Source: Allobosea sp. UNC402CLCol (GTDB lineage Bacteria; Pseudomonadota; Alphaproteobacteria; Rhizobiales; Beijerinckiaceae). From it: DNA of 64,000 nt. Position 1 is the stretch's first letter. Each line of letters opens with the position of its first letter. The translations under genes were made by a program, and so were the position numbers. The notes beneath the pieces were generated by a model. The model had not been told where the DNA came from. It worked only from the letters and a program-made list of their open reading frames with translations, and made no database searches. The stretch lies in contig NZ_JQJJ01000016.1 of the NCBI RefSeq assembly GCF_000745475.1, positions 62,001-126,000 of the forward strand, written 5' to 3'. Positions 17,328 through 26,484 of the stretch are shown in pieces.

Positions 17328-18068
17328 GTGACCAAATCCGCCACGCCGCCGATCCGCCGGGCCATGGTGCTCGCAGCGGGCCTCGGCCAGCGCATGCGCC
17401 CGATCACCGATACGCTGCCGAAGCCGCTGGTGAAGATCGGCGGGCGAGCCATGCTGGACCATATGCTCGACCGGCTGGCCGATGCGGGTGTCGAGGATGC
17501 GGTGGTCAACGTCCATCACCTTGCCGGCCAGGTCGAGGCCCATCTCGCCGCCCGGCAATGGCCCCGCATCACCATCTCCGACGAGCGCGCCGAATTGCTC
17601 GAGACCGGCGGCGGCGTGAAGAAGGCGCTGCCCCTGTTCGGCACGACGCCGTTCTTCCACACCAATTCCGACGCGCTCTGGCGCGAGACGGGCCGGCCGG
17701 CGCTCCCGGCGATGGCGCGGAGCTGGGACCCGGAGCGCATGGACATCCTGCTGCTGCTCGCCGATCTCGAAACCAGTCTCGGCTTCGACGGTGCGGGCGA
17801 CTTCTTCCGCGGCGCGGACGGGCGCCTGACACGCCGTGGTTCGGCCGCGCGCGCGCCATGGGTCTATGCCGGCGTCGCCATTCTGAAGCCCGGGCTCTTT
17901 GCCGACACGCCCGACGGTCCGTTCTCGCTCAACCTGCTCTTCGACCGTGCCATCGCGCAGGGCCGTCTCTTCGGCGAGGTGCTGGAAGGCCGCTGGCTCC
18001 ATGTCGGCACGCCCGACGCGATCGCGCCGGCCGAGGCCGCGCTCGCCGCTCAGCCTGTCGATGCCTGA
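17328..18068 (+). CDS. murU: MurU-like N-acetylmuramate-1-phosphate uridylyltransferase
   Basis: The 246-residue nucleotidyltransferase has the signature AMVLAAGLGQRMRPITDTLPKP (about residues 12-33) and the block LLETGGGVKKALPLFG. It closely resembles MurU, which makes UDP-MurNAc from MurNAc-1-P in peptidoglycan recycling. I chose GTG 17328 because an AGGGAG ribosome-binding site lies 9 bp upstream and the longer frame from 17166 is not family-like. Its end overlaps addB by 8 bp. In many Rhizobiales this gene follows tsaE and the kinase gene amgK; here neither is upstream, and a GGT-like gene on the other strand occupies the place. Confidence 0.8.
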   Translation: MTKSATPPIRRAMVLAAGLGQRMRPITDTLPKPLVKIGGRAMLDHMLDRLADAGVEDAVVNVHHLAGQVEAHLAARQWPRITISDERAELLETGGGVKKALPLFGTTPFFHTNSDALWRETGRPALPAMARSWDPERMDILLLLADLETSLGFDGAGDFFRGADGRLTRRGSAARAPWVYAGVAILKPGLFADTPDGPFSLNLLFDRAIAQGRLFGEVLEGRWLHVGTPDAIAPAEAALAAQPVDA

Positions 18069-21000
18069 GCTCAACCTGTTCAGCATCCCGGCCGGCGCGC
18101 CGTTTCTGGAGGTGCTGGCCGGGGCGATGGTCGAGGGCCGCTTCGGCCCGGTCTACGACCCGGCCGATCCCGCCGCCATGGCGCGCGCGACGCTCTATCT
18201 GCCGACGCGCCGCGCCGCCCGCGCCTTCACCGCGATCCTGGCGGGCAGGCTCGGCGGCAGGCCGTTGCTCCTGCCCCGCATCGTCCCGCTCGGCGATGTC
18301 GACGAGGCCGAGACGGCCCTGATCGGCTCCGGCGCCTGGGCGGGCGAGCGCGTCGCGCCGATCGAGCCGCTGACGCGCCGCATGCTGCTGACCAGGCTGG
18401 TCGATGCGTGGGGGCGCACAGCCAATCGCAGCCATCTCCGGCTCGACCCGTCCGAGCCGTCATTGGTGCCGGCGACGCTGGCCGAGGCCTATGGGCTGGC
18501 CGGCGATCTCGCCGCCCTGCTCGACCAGATGCAGACCGAGGGCGTGCCTGTCGAGCGGCTGGGCACGCTCGATGCCGCGCGCTTCGACAAGGTCTGGCAG
18601 CTCAATGCCGGCTTCCTCGGCATTCTCGGCGAGGCCTGGCCGCAGATCCTTGCCGAACTGGACGCTTGCGATCCCGCCGATTTCCGCAACCGGATGCTGG
18701 CGGCCGAACGCGAGCGGCTTCTCGCGGGCGAAGCGAAGGGGCCGATCATCGCCGCCGGTTCGACCGGCACCGTGCCCGCGACGGCGGAACTGCTCGCGGC
18801 GATCGCCCGGCTGCCGAACGGGGCCGTGGTGCTGCCCGGCATCGACCTCGGGCTCGACGAGCGGAGCTGGACGGCGATCGAGGCCGAGCCCGCGCCGTCC
18901 CACCCGCAAGCCGCGCTGCACCGCCTGATGGAGGTGCTTCAGGCGACGCGCGCCGATGTGCGCGAGCTCGCCGTGCCCGATGCCGCCCGCAGCGCCCGTG
19001 CCGACCTCGTACGTGAGGCGACGTTGCCTGCCTCGGTCACCGAGCTCTGGTCCGATCTCGGCCGGCGCGTGCGGCAGGATATGGCCGAGGCCGCCTTCGA
19101 TGGCCTGCGCATCGTCGAGGCGGCGGATGAGCGTGAGGAGGCGCTGGCCGTGGCGCTGGCGCTGCGCGAGACATTGGAGCAGCCGGGGAGCCATGCGGCA
19201 CTGGTGACGCCGGACCGGGGTCTCGCCGAGCGCGTGGCGGTCGAGCTGAGGCGCTGGGGCGTCGAGGTCGACGATTCCGCCGGCCTGCCGCTGGGCCGCT
19301 GGCCCGCGGGCGCGCTGCTGCGGCAGATCCTGGAGGCGGCGCTGGCGCAGATGACGCCGGCGACGCTGGTGCCCTTGCTCGCCCACCCGCTCTGTCGATT
19401 GGGCTTGAGCCGCGAGGCGGTCGCGCGTGGCGCGGCGGCGCTGGAGATCGGCACCTGGCGCGGCAATGCGGTCGGCAAGGGGCTCGCCGGCCTCAATGTC
19501 GCGCTCGACCAATGGGACGAATTGCGCAAGGACCGGCACGTGCCCGGCCCGCAGGCGCGGCTGACGGCGGAGGATCGTGCCACTGCGGCCACGCTGCTGC
19601 ACGCCATCGAGCGGGCGAGCGCGCCCCTGCTCGAAGCCTTGTTTCTCGAAGAGCCGTCGCTTGCCCGCGTGGTTCGGGCGGCCCGCGAGGCCGTCACCGC
19701 CTTCAGTGCGGGCGAAGCCGGTCAACCGCTCGCCTTTGTCGGGCCGGATGGCGAGGCGCTCTCCGGGCTGTTCGACGAGCTGGTTGCTGCCGAAAGCGTG
19801 ATGCCGCCGGGCGGCCGGGCGCAGGATTTCGTCGCGATCCTCGACGGCTTGCTGGGCGAGCGCGCAGTCGCGCGCAAGGCGCCGGGCCATCCGCGCGTCG
19901 CCATCTGGGGCTTGCTCGAGGCGCGCCTGCTCGAAGCCGACCATATCGTGCTGGGTGGGCTGAACGAGACGGTCTGGCCGCCGCAGACCACGACCGATTC
20001 CTTCATCAACCGCCCGATGCGCGCCGAGCTCGGCCTGACGCCGCCGGAGCGCCGCATCGGCCAGACGGCGCATGACTTCATCCAGGCGCTGATGGCGCCG
20101 ACCGTCACGCTGACGCGCCCGCGCAAGGCAGGGGAGGCGGAAACCATCGCCTCGCGCTTCTGGCAGCGCCTGCAGGCGGTGGCGCCGGCGGAGATCTGGA
20201 AAGCCGCCGTTGAGCGAGGCGATCGGTTGCGCGGCTTTGCGGCCCTGCTCAGCGCGCCGGCGGCTGCGAAACCCGTGGCGCGCCCGGCGCCGCGCCCGCC
20301 GCGCGAATGGCAGCCGCTCTCGCTCAGCGTCACCGAGGTCGAGACGCTCTATCGCGACCCCTATCAGATCCATGCCCGCAAGATCCTGAAGCTCGATGCG
20401 CTCGATCAGCTGATCGAGGACCCGACCGCGCAGGATCGCGGCAAGCTGCTGCACGGCATCGTCGAGGACTTCACCAGGACCTATCCCGAGCAATTGCCCG
20501 CCGATGCCTTGGGGCAGGTCGTCGCCATCGGCCATCGCCTGTTCCAGGCCTATGACGACGTGCCCGAGGTGCGCGCCTTCTGGTGGCCGCGCTTCCTGCT
20601 GACGGCAGGCCACTTCGTCCGCTGGGAGGAGCGCCGCCGCGGCGAGATCGCCCGCATCGGCGTCGAACTCGGCACCGGCGCGAGCTTCACTCTGGCCGAT
20701 GGCAGCGAGTTCCGCCTGCATGGCCGCGCCGACCGTATCGAATTGACCCGCGAGCCGAGCCTGCGCATCGTCGATTTCAAGACCGGCGCACCGCCGAGCA
20801 AGGCGCAGGTGGAAAAGGGCTTCGCCCCCCAGCTCACGCTCGAAGCCGAACTTGCCGCCCGCGCCGGCTTCAAGGGGTTGGCCGGCCCGACGCCGGTCTC
20901 AGGCCTGCTCTACATGAAGCTGCATCACGATCCGAAGGGCTGGGCCAAGGACAAGCCGCTCGATTTCGACGGCGAGCCGCTGGCGGATGTCGCAGCCCGG

Positions 21001-21168
21001 CACCTCGACAACCTGCTGAAGCATCTCGATGCGCTGCGCTCCGGCCGCGAGGCCTATGTCTCGCGCCGCGCGCCGGACTATATCCGCTACGCCAGCCCCT
21101 ACGATCATCTCGCCCGGGTCAAGGAATGGTCGGCCGCTCCCGCCGGAGACGAAGGGGGCGAACCATGA
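18061..21168 (+). CDS. addB: AddB subunit of the AddAB helicase-nuclease
   Basis: The 1035-residue protein is the alphaproteobacterial form of AddB, partner of AddA in resecting DNA double-strand breaks for RecA-dependent repair. It starts MPELNLFSIPAGAPFLEVLA, as in Rhizobiales AddB. A PD-(D/E)XK nuclease domain lies at the C-terminus, with the catalytic core at Asp905-Lys907 (IVDFKTG). The Gln of QLTLEAEL follows. I see no four-cysteine iron-sulfur pattern of the Bacillus type around the nuclease. The start overlaps murU by 8 bp and the stop overlaps addA by 4 bp. Confidence 0.93.
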   Translation: MPELNLFSIPAGAPFLEVLAGAMVEGRFGPVYDPADPAAMARATLYLPTRRAARAFTAILAGRLGGRPLLLPRIVPLGDVDEAETALIGSGAWAGERVAPIEPLTRRMLLTRLVDAWGRTANRSHLRLDPSEPSLVPATLAEAYGLAGDLAALLDQMQTEGVPVERLGTLDAARFDKVWQLNAGFLGILGEAWPQILAELDACDPADFRNRMLAAERERLLAGEAKGPIIAAGSTGTVPATAELLAAIARLPNGAVVLPGIDLGLDERSWTAIEAEPAPSHPQAALHRLMEVLQATRADVRELAVPDAARSARADLVREATLPASVTELWSDLGRRVRQDMAEAAFDGLRIVEAADEREEALAVALALRETLEQPGSHAALVTPDRGLAERVAVELRRWGVEVDDSAGLPLGRWPAGALLRQILEAALAQMTPATLVPLLAHPLCRLGLSREAVARGAAALEIGTWRGNAVGKGLAGLNVALDQWDELRKDRHVPGPQARLTAEDRATAATLLHAIERASAPLLEALFLEEPSLARVVRAAREAVTAFSAGEAGQPLAFVGPDGEALSGLFDELVAAESVMPPGGRAQDFVAILDGLLGERAVARKAPGHPRVAIWGLLEARLLEADHIVLGGLNETVWPPQTTTDSFINRPMRAELGLTPPERRIGQTAHDFIQALMAPTVTLTRPRKAGEAETIASRFWQRLQAVAPAEIWKAAVERGDRLRGFAALLSAPAAAKPVARPAPRPPREWQPLSLSVTEVETLYRDPYQIHARKILKLDALDQLIEDPTAQDRGKLLHGIVEDFTRTYPEQLPADALGQVVAIGHRLFQAYDDVPEVRAFWWPRFLLTAGHFVRWEERRRGEIARIGVELGTGASFTLADGSEFRLHGRADRIELTREPSLRIVDFKTGAPPSKAQVEKGFAPQLTLEAELAARAGFKGLAGPTPVSGLLYMKLHHDPKGWAKDKPLDFDGEPLADVAARHLDNLLKHLDALRSGREAYVSRRAPDYIRYASPYDHLARVKEWSAAPAGDEGGEP

Positions 21169-24100
21169 AGCCGGGCTGGATCGTTCCGCCGCTGACCAAT
21201 CAGCGGCAGGCGCGGGCCGCCGATCCCGGCCTCTCCGCCTGGGTCTCGGCCAATGCCGGCTCCGGCAAGACCCATGTGCTGGTCAACCGGGTGCTGCGCT
21301 TGCTGCTCGACGGCGTTCCGCCCGGCCGGATGCTGTGCATCACCTATACCAAGGCGGCGGCCGCCAACATGGCGAACCGCATCTTCAAGGCGCTCGGCAA
21401 CTGGGCGACGCTCGACCCGGAAGCCTTGCGCCGGGAGCTGACGCGACTGACCGGCGGTATGCCGACCATGGCCGAGCAGGCCAAGGCGCGCCGCCTTTTC
21501 GCGGAATCGCTGGAGACGCCGGGCGGCCTGCGGATCGAGACGATCCACGCCTTCTGCACCCGCGTGCTCCAGGCGGCGCCTTTCGAGGCGAACGTGCCGC
21601 CGCGCTTCGAGGTCGCGGATGATCTCGCCCAGGCGCAGATGCTGCGCGAGGCGCGGCGCGAATTGCTCGCGCTCGTCGCGGCCAATCCGCAAGGGCCGGA
21701 GGCGACGGCGCTCGACCTGCTGGCGCGGCTCGCGGCGCAGGACTCATTCGAGAGCATGGTGCAGGAGGCGCTGCGCCAGCGCGCCTTGTTCAGCGATGCG
21801 AACGGCCGTGCCCGTGATCCCCAGGAGATGCGCGCCGGCATCGCCGCCTTCCTCGGCATCGCGCCCGATCTGACAGCCGATGCGGTCAAGGCCGCCTTCC
21901 GCGCGGAATTCACCGCGCTGTCCGGCCTGCAGGCGCTGATCGAGGCGCTCGCCGCCGGCAGCAAGACCCGGCAGGATTTCGCCGCGACCTTGCGCGCGCT
22001 GCTCGCCGGGCAGGATGACGGCGACCCTGTCGCCTTTTGCCGGCGCGGCTTCATCACCGCGGAAGGGGCGATCAACAGTAATGTGCGTGGGCGGGGCAAC
22101 TCCGCCTTCGACGGCGCCCTGCTTGCGACGCTCGAGGCGCTGGCGGATTGTCTGCTGACGGCGTCCGACCGGCTGAACGCCATCGCCATCCGCGACCGCA
22201 GCGCGGCGCTCGCCTTGCTGGTGACGCGCATGCTGGCTTCCTACCAGCGCCAGAAAAGCCTGCGCTCGCTGCTCGACTATGACGACCTGATCGCGCGGAC
22301 GCGCTCGCTGCTGGAGCGGGTCGAGGCCGCCTGGGTGCTCTACAAGCTCGACGCCGGCATCGACCACATCCTGCTCGACGAGGCGCAGGACACCGGCGAG
22401 GCGCAATGGGCGATCCTGCGCAAGCTCGCCGAGGAGTTCACCAGCGGCGGCGACCTCAGGGCGAAGCCGCGCACCATCTTCGTCGTCGGCGACGAGAAAC
22501 AGTCGATCTATGGCTTCCAGGGAGCCGCGCCCGCAGCCTTCGGTGAGGAGAGGCGCGCATTGGAAAGGCGAATCGAGGCCGCGCAGCTGGATTTCGAGGC
22601 GATCAGCCTCAACACCTCCTTCCGCTCGGCGCCGGACATCATGCAGGCGGTCGATGCCGTCTTCGCCCTGCCCGGGCATGCGCGCGGACTCGTCTTCGAC
22701 GGTGCGGCGCGGCCGGAAACGCACGACACCGTGCGCCGCAGTGCGCCCGGCACGGTCGATATCTGGCCGCTCGCCGCCAACGATACCGGCGAGCCGCCCG
22801 ATGCCTGGACGACGCCGGTCGACGCGCCCGAGCGCCGCAGCGGCACGGTCAAGCTCGCCGAACGCATCGCCCGCACCTTGCAGCGCTGGCATCGCGACCG
22901 CCGCGACGATCGCGGCAATCCGTTCAAGGCCGGCGATGTGATGATCCTGCTGCGCCAGCGCGGCGCACTGTTCGAGGCGATCGTCAAGGCGCTGAAGGAT
23001 GCCGATGTCCCCGTCGCGGGGCGCGACCGCCTGACGCTGGCCGAGCATCCGGCGGTGGAGGATCTCGTCGTGCTCGGCCGCGCTTTGCTGCTGCCGGATG
23101 ACGACCTCACTCTGGCGACCGCGCTCAAGACGCCATTGATCGACCTGAACGACGACGATCTTCTGCGCCTCGCCCCCGGCCGCAAGGGCTCCTTGCGCGC
23201 CGCCTTGCAGGAGGCCGCCGGAACCGAGCCGCGCTATGCCGCCGTGGAAGCGAAGCTGATCCACTGGACCCGTGAGGCCGGGCGTTGTGGCCCCTTCCGC
23301 TTCTTAGCCGATCTGCTCGGCCCCGGTGGCGGGCGCAGTCTCGCTCTGGCGCGGCTGGGCGCCGAGGCCGGCGACGCGCTCGATGCCTTCCTTAATGCCG
23401 CGCTCGACTATGAGCGGCGCTACGGCCCCTCGCTCGCGGGCTTCCTCCAGCATGTCAGCGGCAGCGCCGCCGATGTGAAGCGCGACCTCTCGGCCAGCGC
23501 TGGCGAGGTGCGCGTCATGACCGTGCATGGCTCGAAGGGGCTGGAGGCGAAGATCGTCATCCTCGCCGATCTCGGTCCCGAGCCTGGCGCCAAGCGCCTG
23601 CCGAAGATCATGGCCGTTCCGGCACCGGGCGGCTCACTCGTGCCGATCTGGCCGCCGGCCAGCGCCGAGGACATCGCCGCGACGGCTGGCGCCAAGGCGG
23701 TCGTGGTGGCGCAGATGGTCGAGGAGCATCACCGCCTGCTCTATGTCGCGATGACCCGCGCCGAAGACCGGCTGATCGTCTGTGCCGCGCAAGCCAAGGG
23801 CGAGGCGCCGGAGGGAAGCTGGTACGCGATGATCGCCGAGGGGCTCGCAGCCTCCGAGGCCGGCCTGCGCGAGATCGGGGAGGGGGATGAGGCGATCCTG
23901 CGCTTCACCGTGACGCCGCCGGCGCCCCCGGAGGATGAGCCCGAACCGACCCCCGCTCCGGCAGGGCTTGCGCCCCCCGATTGGCTGGCGCGCCCGGTCG
24001 TGCGGGAGGCCGAGCCGGCCCCGCCGCTGAAGCCGTCCGGCGCGCTCGCCGCCGCCGATCGCGAGGAGCGTCCGGGCGATGGGCCGTTCCTAGCCGAGGC

Positions 24101-24662
24101 CGCTGCGGCCGGCCGGCTGGCGCATCTCCTGCTCCAGCTCCTGCCCGATGTCCCGGCCGAGCGCCGCGCTGCAACAGCCGAAGCGCTGGCGCAGGCGCGC
24201 GGCGGCGCGCTGCCGCCCGAGCACCGCGCCCGTCTCGCCGCCGACGCCTTGCGCCTGCTTGCGGTGCCCGATCTCGCTGCGCTCTTCACCGAGGGGGCGC
24301 TGGCGGAGGTTCCGGTCGCCGGCATGATCCGGCTTCCGGGCGGGATCGAGCGGGCTGTGTCGGGCCGGATCGACCGGCTGGCGATAACGCCCGACAGCGT
24401 GATCGTCGCCGATTTCAAGACGACGGCGAACCCGCCGCGCGGCATCGAGGCGATTCCGGCCGGCACGCTGGCCCAGCTCGCGGCCTATGCCGCGCTGTTG
24501 GCGGATATCTATCCCGGCCGGCAGGTGCGGGCGCTGGTGGTCTATACGGCGAACCTCGCCTGCTTCGAGTTTTCCGCTGAGCGCCTCTCGGCGGCGCTCG
24601 CGACCTTGGCCGGGGCGGCGCCGGGCGCTACGGTCGAATTCCCTGCTGGATCCCGCCCATGA
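21165..24662 (+). CDS. addA: AddA helicase-nuclease subunit
   Basis: The 1165-residue protein is a UvrD/RecB-type superfamily 1 helicase with a nuclease domain. Motif I is ANAGSGKTH with Lys35; motif II is DEAQD at 405-409 (LLDEAQDTGEAQW, where the common form is DEAQDTSP). Motif III-like GDEKQSIYGFQGA follows. The late motif VMTVHGSKGLEAKIV and VAMTRAEDRL are present. The C-terminal PD-(D/E)XK nuclease core is Asp1083-Lys1085 (VADFKTT). The start ATG 21165 lies in the addB stop overlap, preceded by GAAGGGGGCG. With AddB it unwinds and degrades broken DNA ends until a Chi-like site. Confidence 0.94.
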   Translation: MKPGWIVPPLTNQRQARAADPGLSAWVSANAGSGKTHVLVNRVLRLLLDGVPPGRMLCITYTKAAAANMANRIFKALGNWATLDPEALRRELTRLTGGMPTMAEQAKARRLFAESLETPGGLRIETIHAFCTRVLQAAPFEANVPPRFEVADDLAQAQMLREARRELLALVAANPQGPEATALDLLARLAAQDSFESMVQEALRQRALFSDANGRARDPQEMRAGIAAFLGIAPDLTADAVKAAFRAEFTALSGLQALIEALAAGSKTRQDFAATLRALLAGQDDGDPVAFCRRGFITAEGAINSNVRGRGNSAFDGALLATLEALADCLLTASDRLNAIAIRDRSAALALLVTRMLASYQRQKSLRSLLDYDDLIARTRSLLERVEAAWVLYKLDAGIDHILLDEAQDTGEAQWAILRKLAEEFTSGGDLRAKPRTIFVVGDEKQSIYGFQGAAPAAFGEERRALERRIEAAQLDFEAISLNTSFRSAPDIMQAVDAVFALPGHARGLVFDGAARPETHDTVRRSAPGTVDIWPLAANDTGEPPDAWTTPVDAPERRSGTVKLAERIARTLQRWHRDRRDDRGNPFKAGDVMILLRQRGALFEAIVKALKDADVPVAGRDRLTLAEHPAVEDLVVLGRALLLPDDDLTLATALKTPLIDLNDDDLLRLAPGRKGSLRAALQEAAGTEPRYAAVEAKLIHWTREAGRCGPFRFLADLLGPGGGRSLALARLGAEAGDALDAFLNAALDYERRYGPSLAGFLQHVSGSAADVKRDLSASAGEVRVMTVHGSKGLEAKIVILADLGPEPGAKRLPKIMAVPAPGGSLVPIWPPASAEDIAATAGAKAVVVAQMVEEHHRLLYVAMTRAEDRLIVCAAQAKGEAPEGSWYAMIAEGLAASEAGLREIGEGDEAILRFTVTPPAPPEDEPEPTPAPAGLAPPDWLARPVVREAEPAPPLKPSGALAAADREERPGDGPFLAEAAAAGRLAHLLLQLLPDVPAERRAATAEALAQARGGALPPEHRARLAADALRLLAVPDLAALFTEGALAEVPVAGMIRLPGGIERAVSGRIDRLAITPDSVIVADFKTTANPPRGIEAIPAGTLAQLAAYAALLADIYPGRQVRALVVYTANLACFEFSAERLSAALATLAGAAPGATVEFPAGSRP

Positions 24663-25315
24663 AACTCCTGCCGTCGCTGCTCCTGCGTCCACGGCTTCTG
24701 GTGGCACTGGCCGCGGGCGCCGGGCTCACCGTCCTGCTGCCCGGCGACTGGCGCTGGGCGACGCGATTGCTGATCGCCTGGGATGTCGGCGCGGTCTTCT
24801 ATCTCGTTCTGCTCGCCTCGACCATGTTCACCGAGAGCGTCGATGAAATCCGGGCGCGCGCCGAGCGACAGGACGAGGGCGCCTTCGCGATTCTCATCAT
24901 CGCCTGCCTGGCGGCGAGCGCGAGCCTGGTCGCCATCGTGCTTCAGCTCACCGGCATCGGGGCGGTGCCGGCGCCGGATCGCGGCCTGCATCTGGCGCTC
25001 GGCGGCGCCACGATCCTGTGTTCGTGGACGCTGCTGCATGCGTTCTTCGCCCTGCACTATGCCAGCATCTATTATCGCGGCGGCAAGACCACGCCCTGCC
25101 TCGGCTTTCCGGGCAAGGGCGACCCGGACTACATCGATTTCCTGTATTTCTCCTACACGATCGGCTGCACCTCGCAGACCTCCGATGTCGGCGTGACCAC
25201 GCGCGAGGCGCGGGCCGTCGTGCTGCTGCACTCCGTCCTGACCTTCATCTTCAACACGTCGATCCTGGCGATGGCGATCAATGTCGGGGCAAGCCTGGTT
25301 TCGGGGGGATCGTGA
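24659..25315 (+). CDS. DUF1345 integral membrane protein
   Basis: The 218-residue protein has about five membrane segments. The conserved C-terminal block FLYFSYTIGCTSQTSDVGVT (about residues 160-179), then ATREAR-like, is diagnostic of DUF1345. Its function is unknown. The block has a faint similarity to a potassium-channel pore loop, which is speculation. Its ATG overlaps the addA stop (ATGA), so it is translated with the repair genes, an unusual insertion between addA and trxA. Confidence 0.78.
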   Translation: MKLLPSLLLRPRLLVALAAGAGLTVLLPGDWRWATRLLIAWDVGAVFYLVLLASTMFTESVDEIRARAERQDEGAFAILIIACLAASASLVAIVLQLTGIGAVPAPDRGLHLALGGATILCSWTLLHAFFALHYASIYYRGGKTTPCLGFPGKGDPDYIDFLYFSYTIGCTSQTSDVGVTTREARAVVLLHSVLTFIFNTSILAMAINVGASLVSGGS

Positions 25316-25352
25316 CGCGTCAGCCTCGCCTCTGCCCTGCGATACACGCGTC

Positions 25353-25381
25353 TTGACCGAAGGGGCGGTCGTTCATAGCTT
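25353..25381 (+). promoter_or_regulatory. Possible sigma-70 promoter for trxA
   Basis: A TTGACC -35-like hexamer (25353-25358), 17 bp, and a weak -10-like TAGCTT (25376-25381) lie about 50 bp before the trxA start. This would allow trxA to be transcribed apart from addBA. The -10 matches only half of the consensus. Confidence 0.3.
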
Positions 25382-25431
25382 CGCTGCGAAGGGTGGCATT
25401 GCCTCCCACTGAAACCGAAAGGCGGCCAGTC

Positions 25432-25752
25432 ATGGCAACGAGCAAGGTAACCGACCAGAGCTTCGAGGCCGATGTCCTCAAGTCCTCCGAGCCGGTGGTT
25501 GTGGATTTCTGGGCGGAATGGTGCGGCCCCTGCCGCATGATCGGCCCGGCGCTTGAGGAGATCGCGACCGAGCTCAACGGCAAGGTCAAGATCGTCAAGA
25601 TGAATGTCGACGAGAATCAGCAGATCCCGGCTCAGTTCGGCATCCGCTCGATCCCGACGCTGATGCTGTTCAAGGACGGCAAGCTCGCCTCCCAGAAGGT
25701 CGGCGCCGCTCCCAAGAGCGATCTCTCGCGCTGGATCTCCGCGGCCGTCTGA
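25432..25752 (+). CDS. trxA: Thioredoxin 1
   Basis: The 106-residue protein is a complete thioredoxin with the redox motif WCGPC (Cys31, Cys34) in the usual FWAEWCGPC context. The cis-proline loop is SIPTLMLF. It reduces protein disulfides in the cytoplasm, using NADPH through thioredoxin reductase. ATG 25432 is preceded by GAAAGGCGG. It is the last gene on the plus strand before a strong shared terminator. The addA-trxA neighbourhood is common in Rhizobiales. Confidence 0.95.
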   Translation: MATSKVTDQSFEADVLKSSEPVVVDFWAEWCGPCRMIGPALEEIATELNGKVKIVKMNVDENQQIPAQFGIRSIPTLMLFKDGKLASQKVGAAPKSDLSRWISAAV

Positions 25753-25773
25753 TCCGCTTTCAACGATCGCATC

Positions 25774-25810
25774 AAAAAAAGGCCCGCTTCCATGAGGAGG
25801 CGGGCCTTTT
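25774..25810. terminator. Strong bidirectional rho-independent terminator
   Basis: A long stem (AAAAGGCCCGC... / ...GCGGGCCTTTT, extending through TTCC/GGAG to a 4-nt ATGA loop) has an A-run on the left and a T-run on the right. It lies between the convergent genes trxA (plus) and doxX (minus) and can end both transcripts. Confidence 0.9.
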
Positions 25811-25833
25811 CGATTCGGGGGACTACAGCGGCT

Positions 25834-26223
25834 TCAGGCGCGGCTGTCCTTGTCGATCGCGAAGGCGCCGGCGCCGGCGAAGACGAAGTAGAGGAAGACG
25901 AAGCAGTAGAGGATCGCCGCATCGCCGCCGTTCAGGGCCGGATAGAGGCTCTTCGGCGCATGCGCCATCCAGTAGGCGAAGGCCATCTGGCCGGAGAGGA
26001 TGAAGGCCACGATCCGGGTCTGGAAGCCGACCAGCACAAGCAGGCCGCCGACGAATTCGAGCACGCCCGCGAACCAGTAGAGCGTGAAGACCGCAGGCAG
26101 GCTGGGGCCGGGAGGGGCCGGGAAGCCGAAGAGCTTCTGCGCGCCGTGCACGATGAAGATCAGCGCGGTGACGATACGCAGCAGGCCAAGCATATGAGGC
26201 GCATAGCGATTGAGGGAAGTCAT
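25834..26223 (-). CDS. DoxX family membrane protein
   Basis: The 129-residue protein has four membrane helices and the DoxX-type blocks LRIVTALIFIVHGAQKLFGF (about residues 15-34) and VGGLLVLVGFQTRIVAF. DoxX proteins have been linked to thiosulfate or quinone oxidation and to redox stress, but the role of this short bacterial form is not established. It has its own upstream region (divergent from the PBP1A gene, 261 bp, no gene) and ends at the shared terminator. Confidence 0.85.
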   Translation of the reverse strand: MTSLNRYAPHMLGLLRIVTALIFIVHGAQKLFGFPAPPGPSLPAVFTLYWFAGVLEFVGGLLVLVGFQTRIVAFILSGQMAFAYWMAHAPKSLYPALNGGDAAILYCFVFLYFVFAGAGAFAIDKDSRA

Positions 26224-26484
26224 CTGGATCCTCTGTCGAAGAAGCGGTGGTGGGCGGCGGGTTCCTGCGCGTTTCCTGCTCGGCTTTTAGGCAGGGCTTC
26301 CGACTTTGCGCAACATCCCGAACGGGCTCATCCTCGTTTGCGCATTTGCAAAATAATCACGTTCCCGCGACGACTGTGTTATCCTTGCCGCACTGCACGC
26401 TTTACGAACCCTTAAAAGCGCCATGTTTGAATTCTGATTGGCCTGACCGCATTGAAGGGCGGGCTAGCGGCCGAACGGGACAGG

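Noticed and set aside
25438..25470. GTAACC box inside trxA as another sigma-F site
   Set aside because: It lies in coding sequence and the nearest CGA is at the wrong spacing (11 bp rather than 16).
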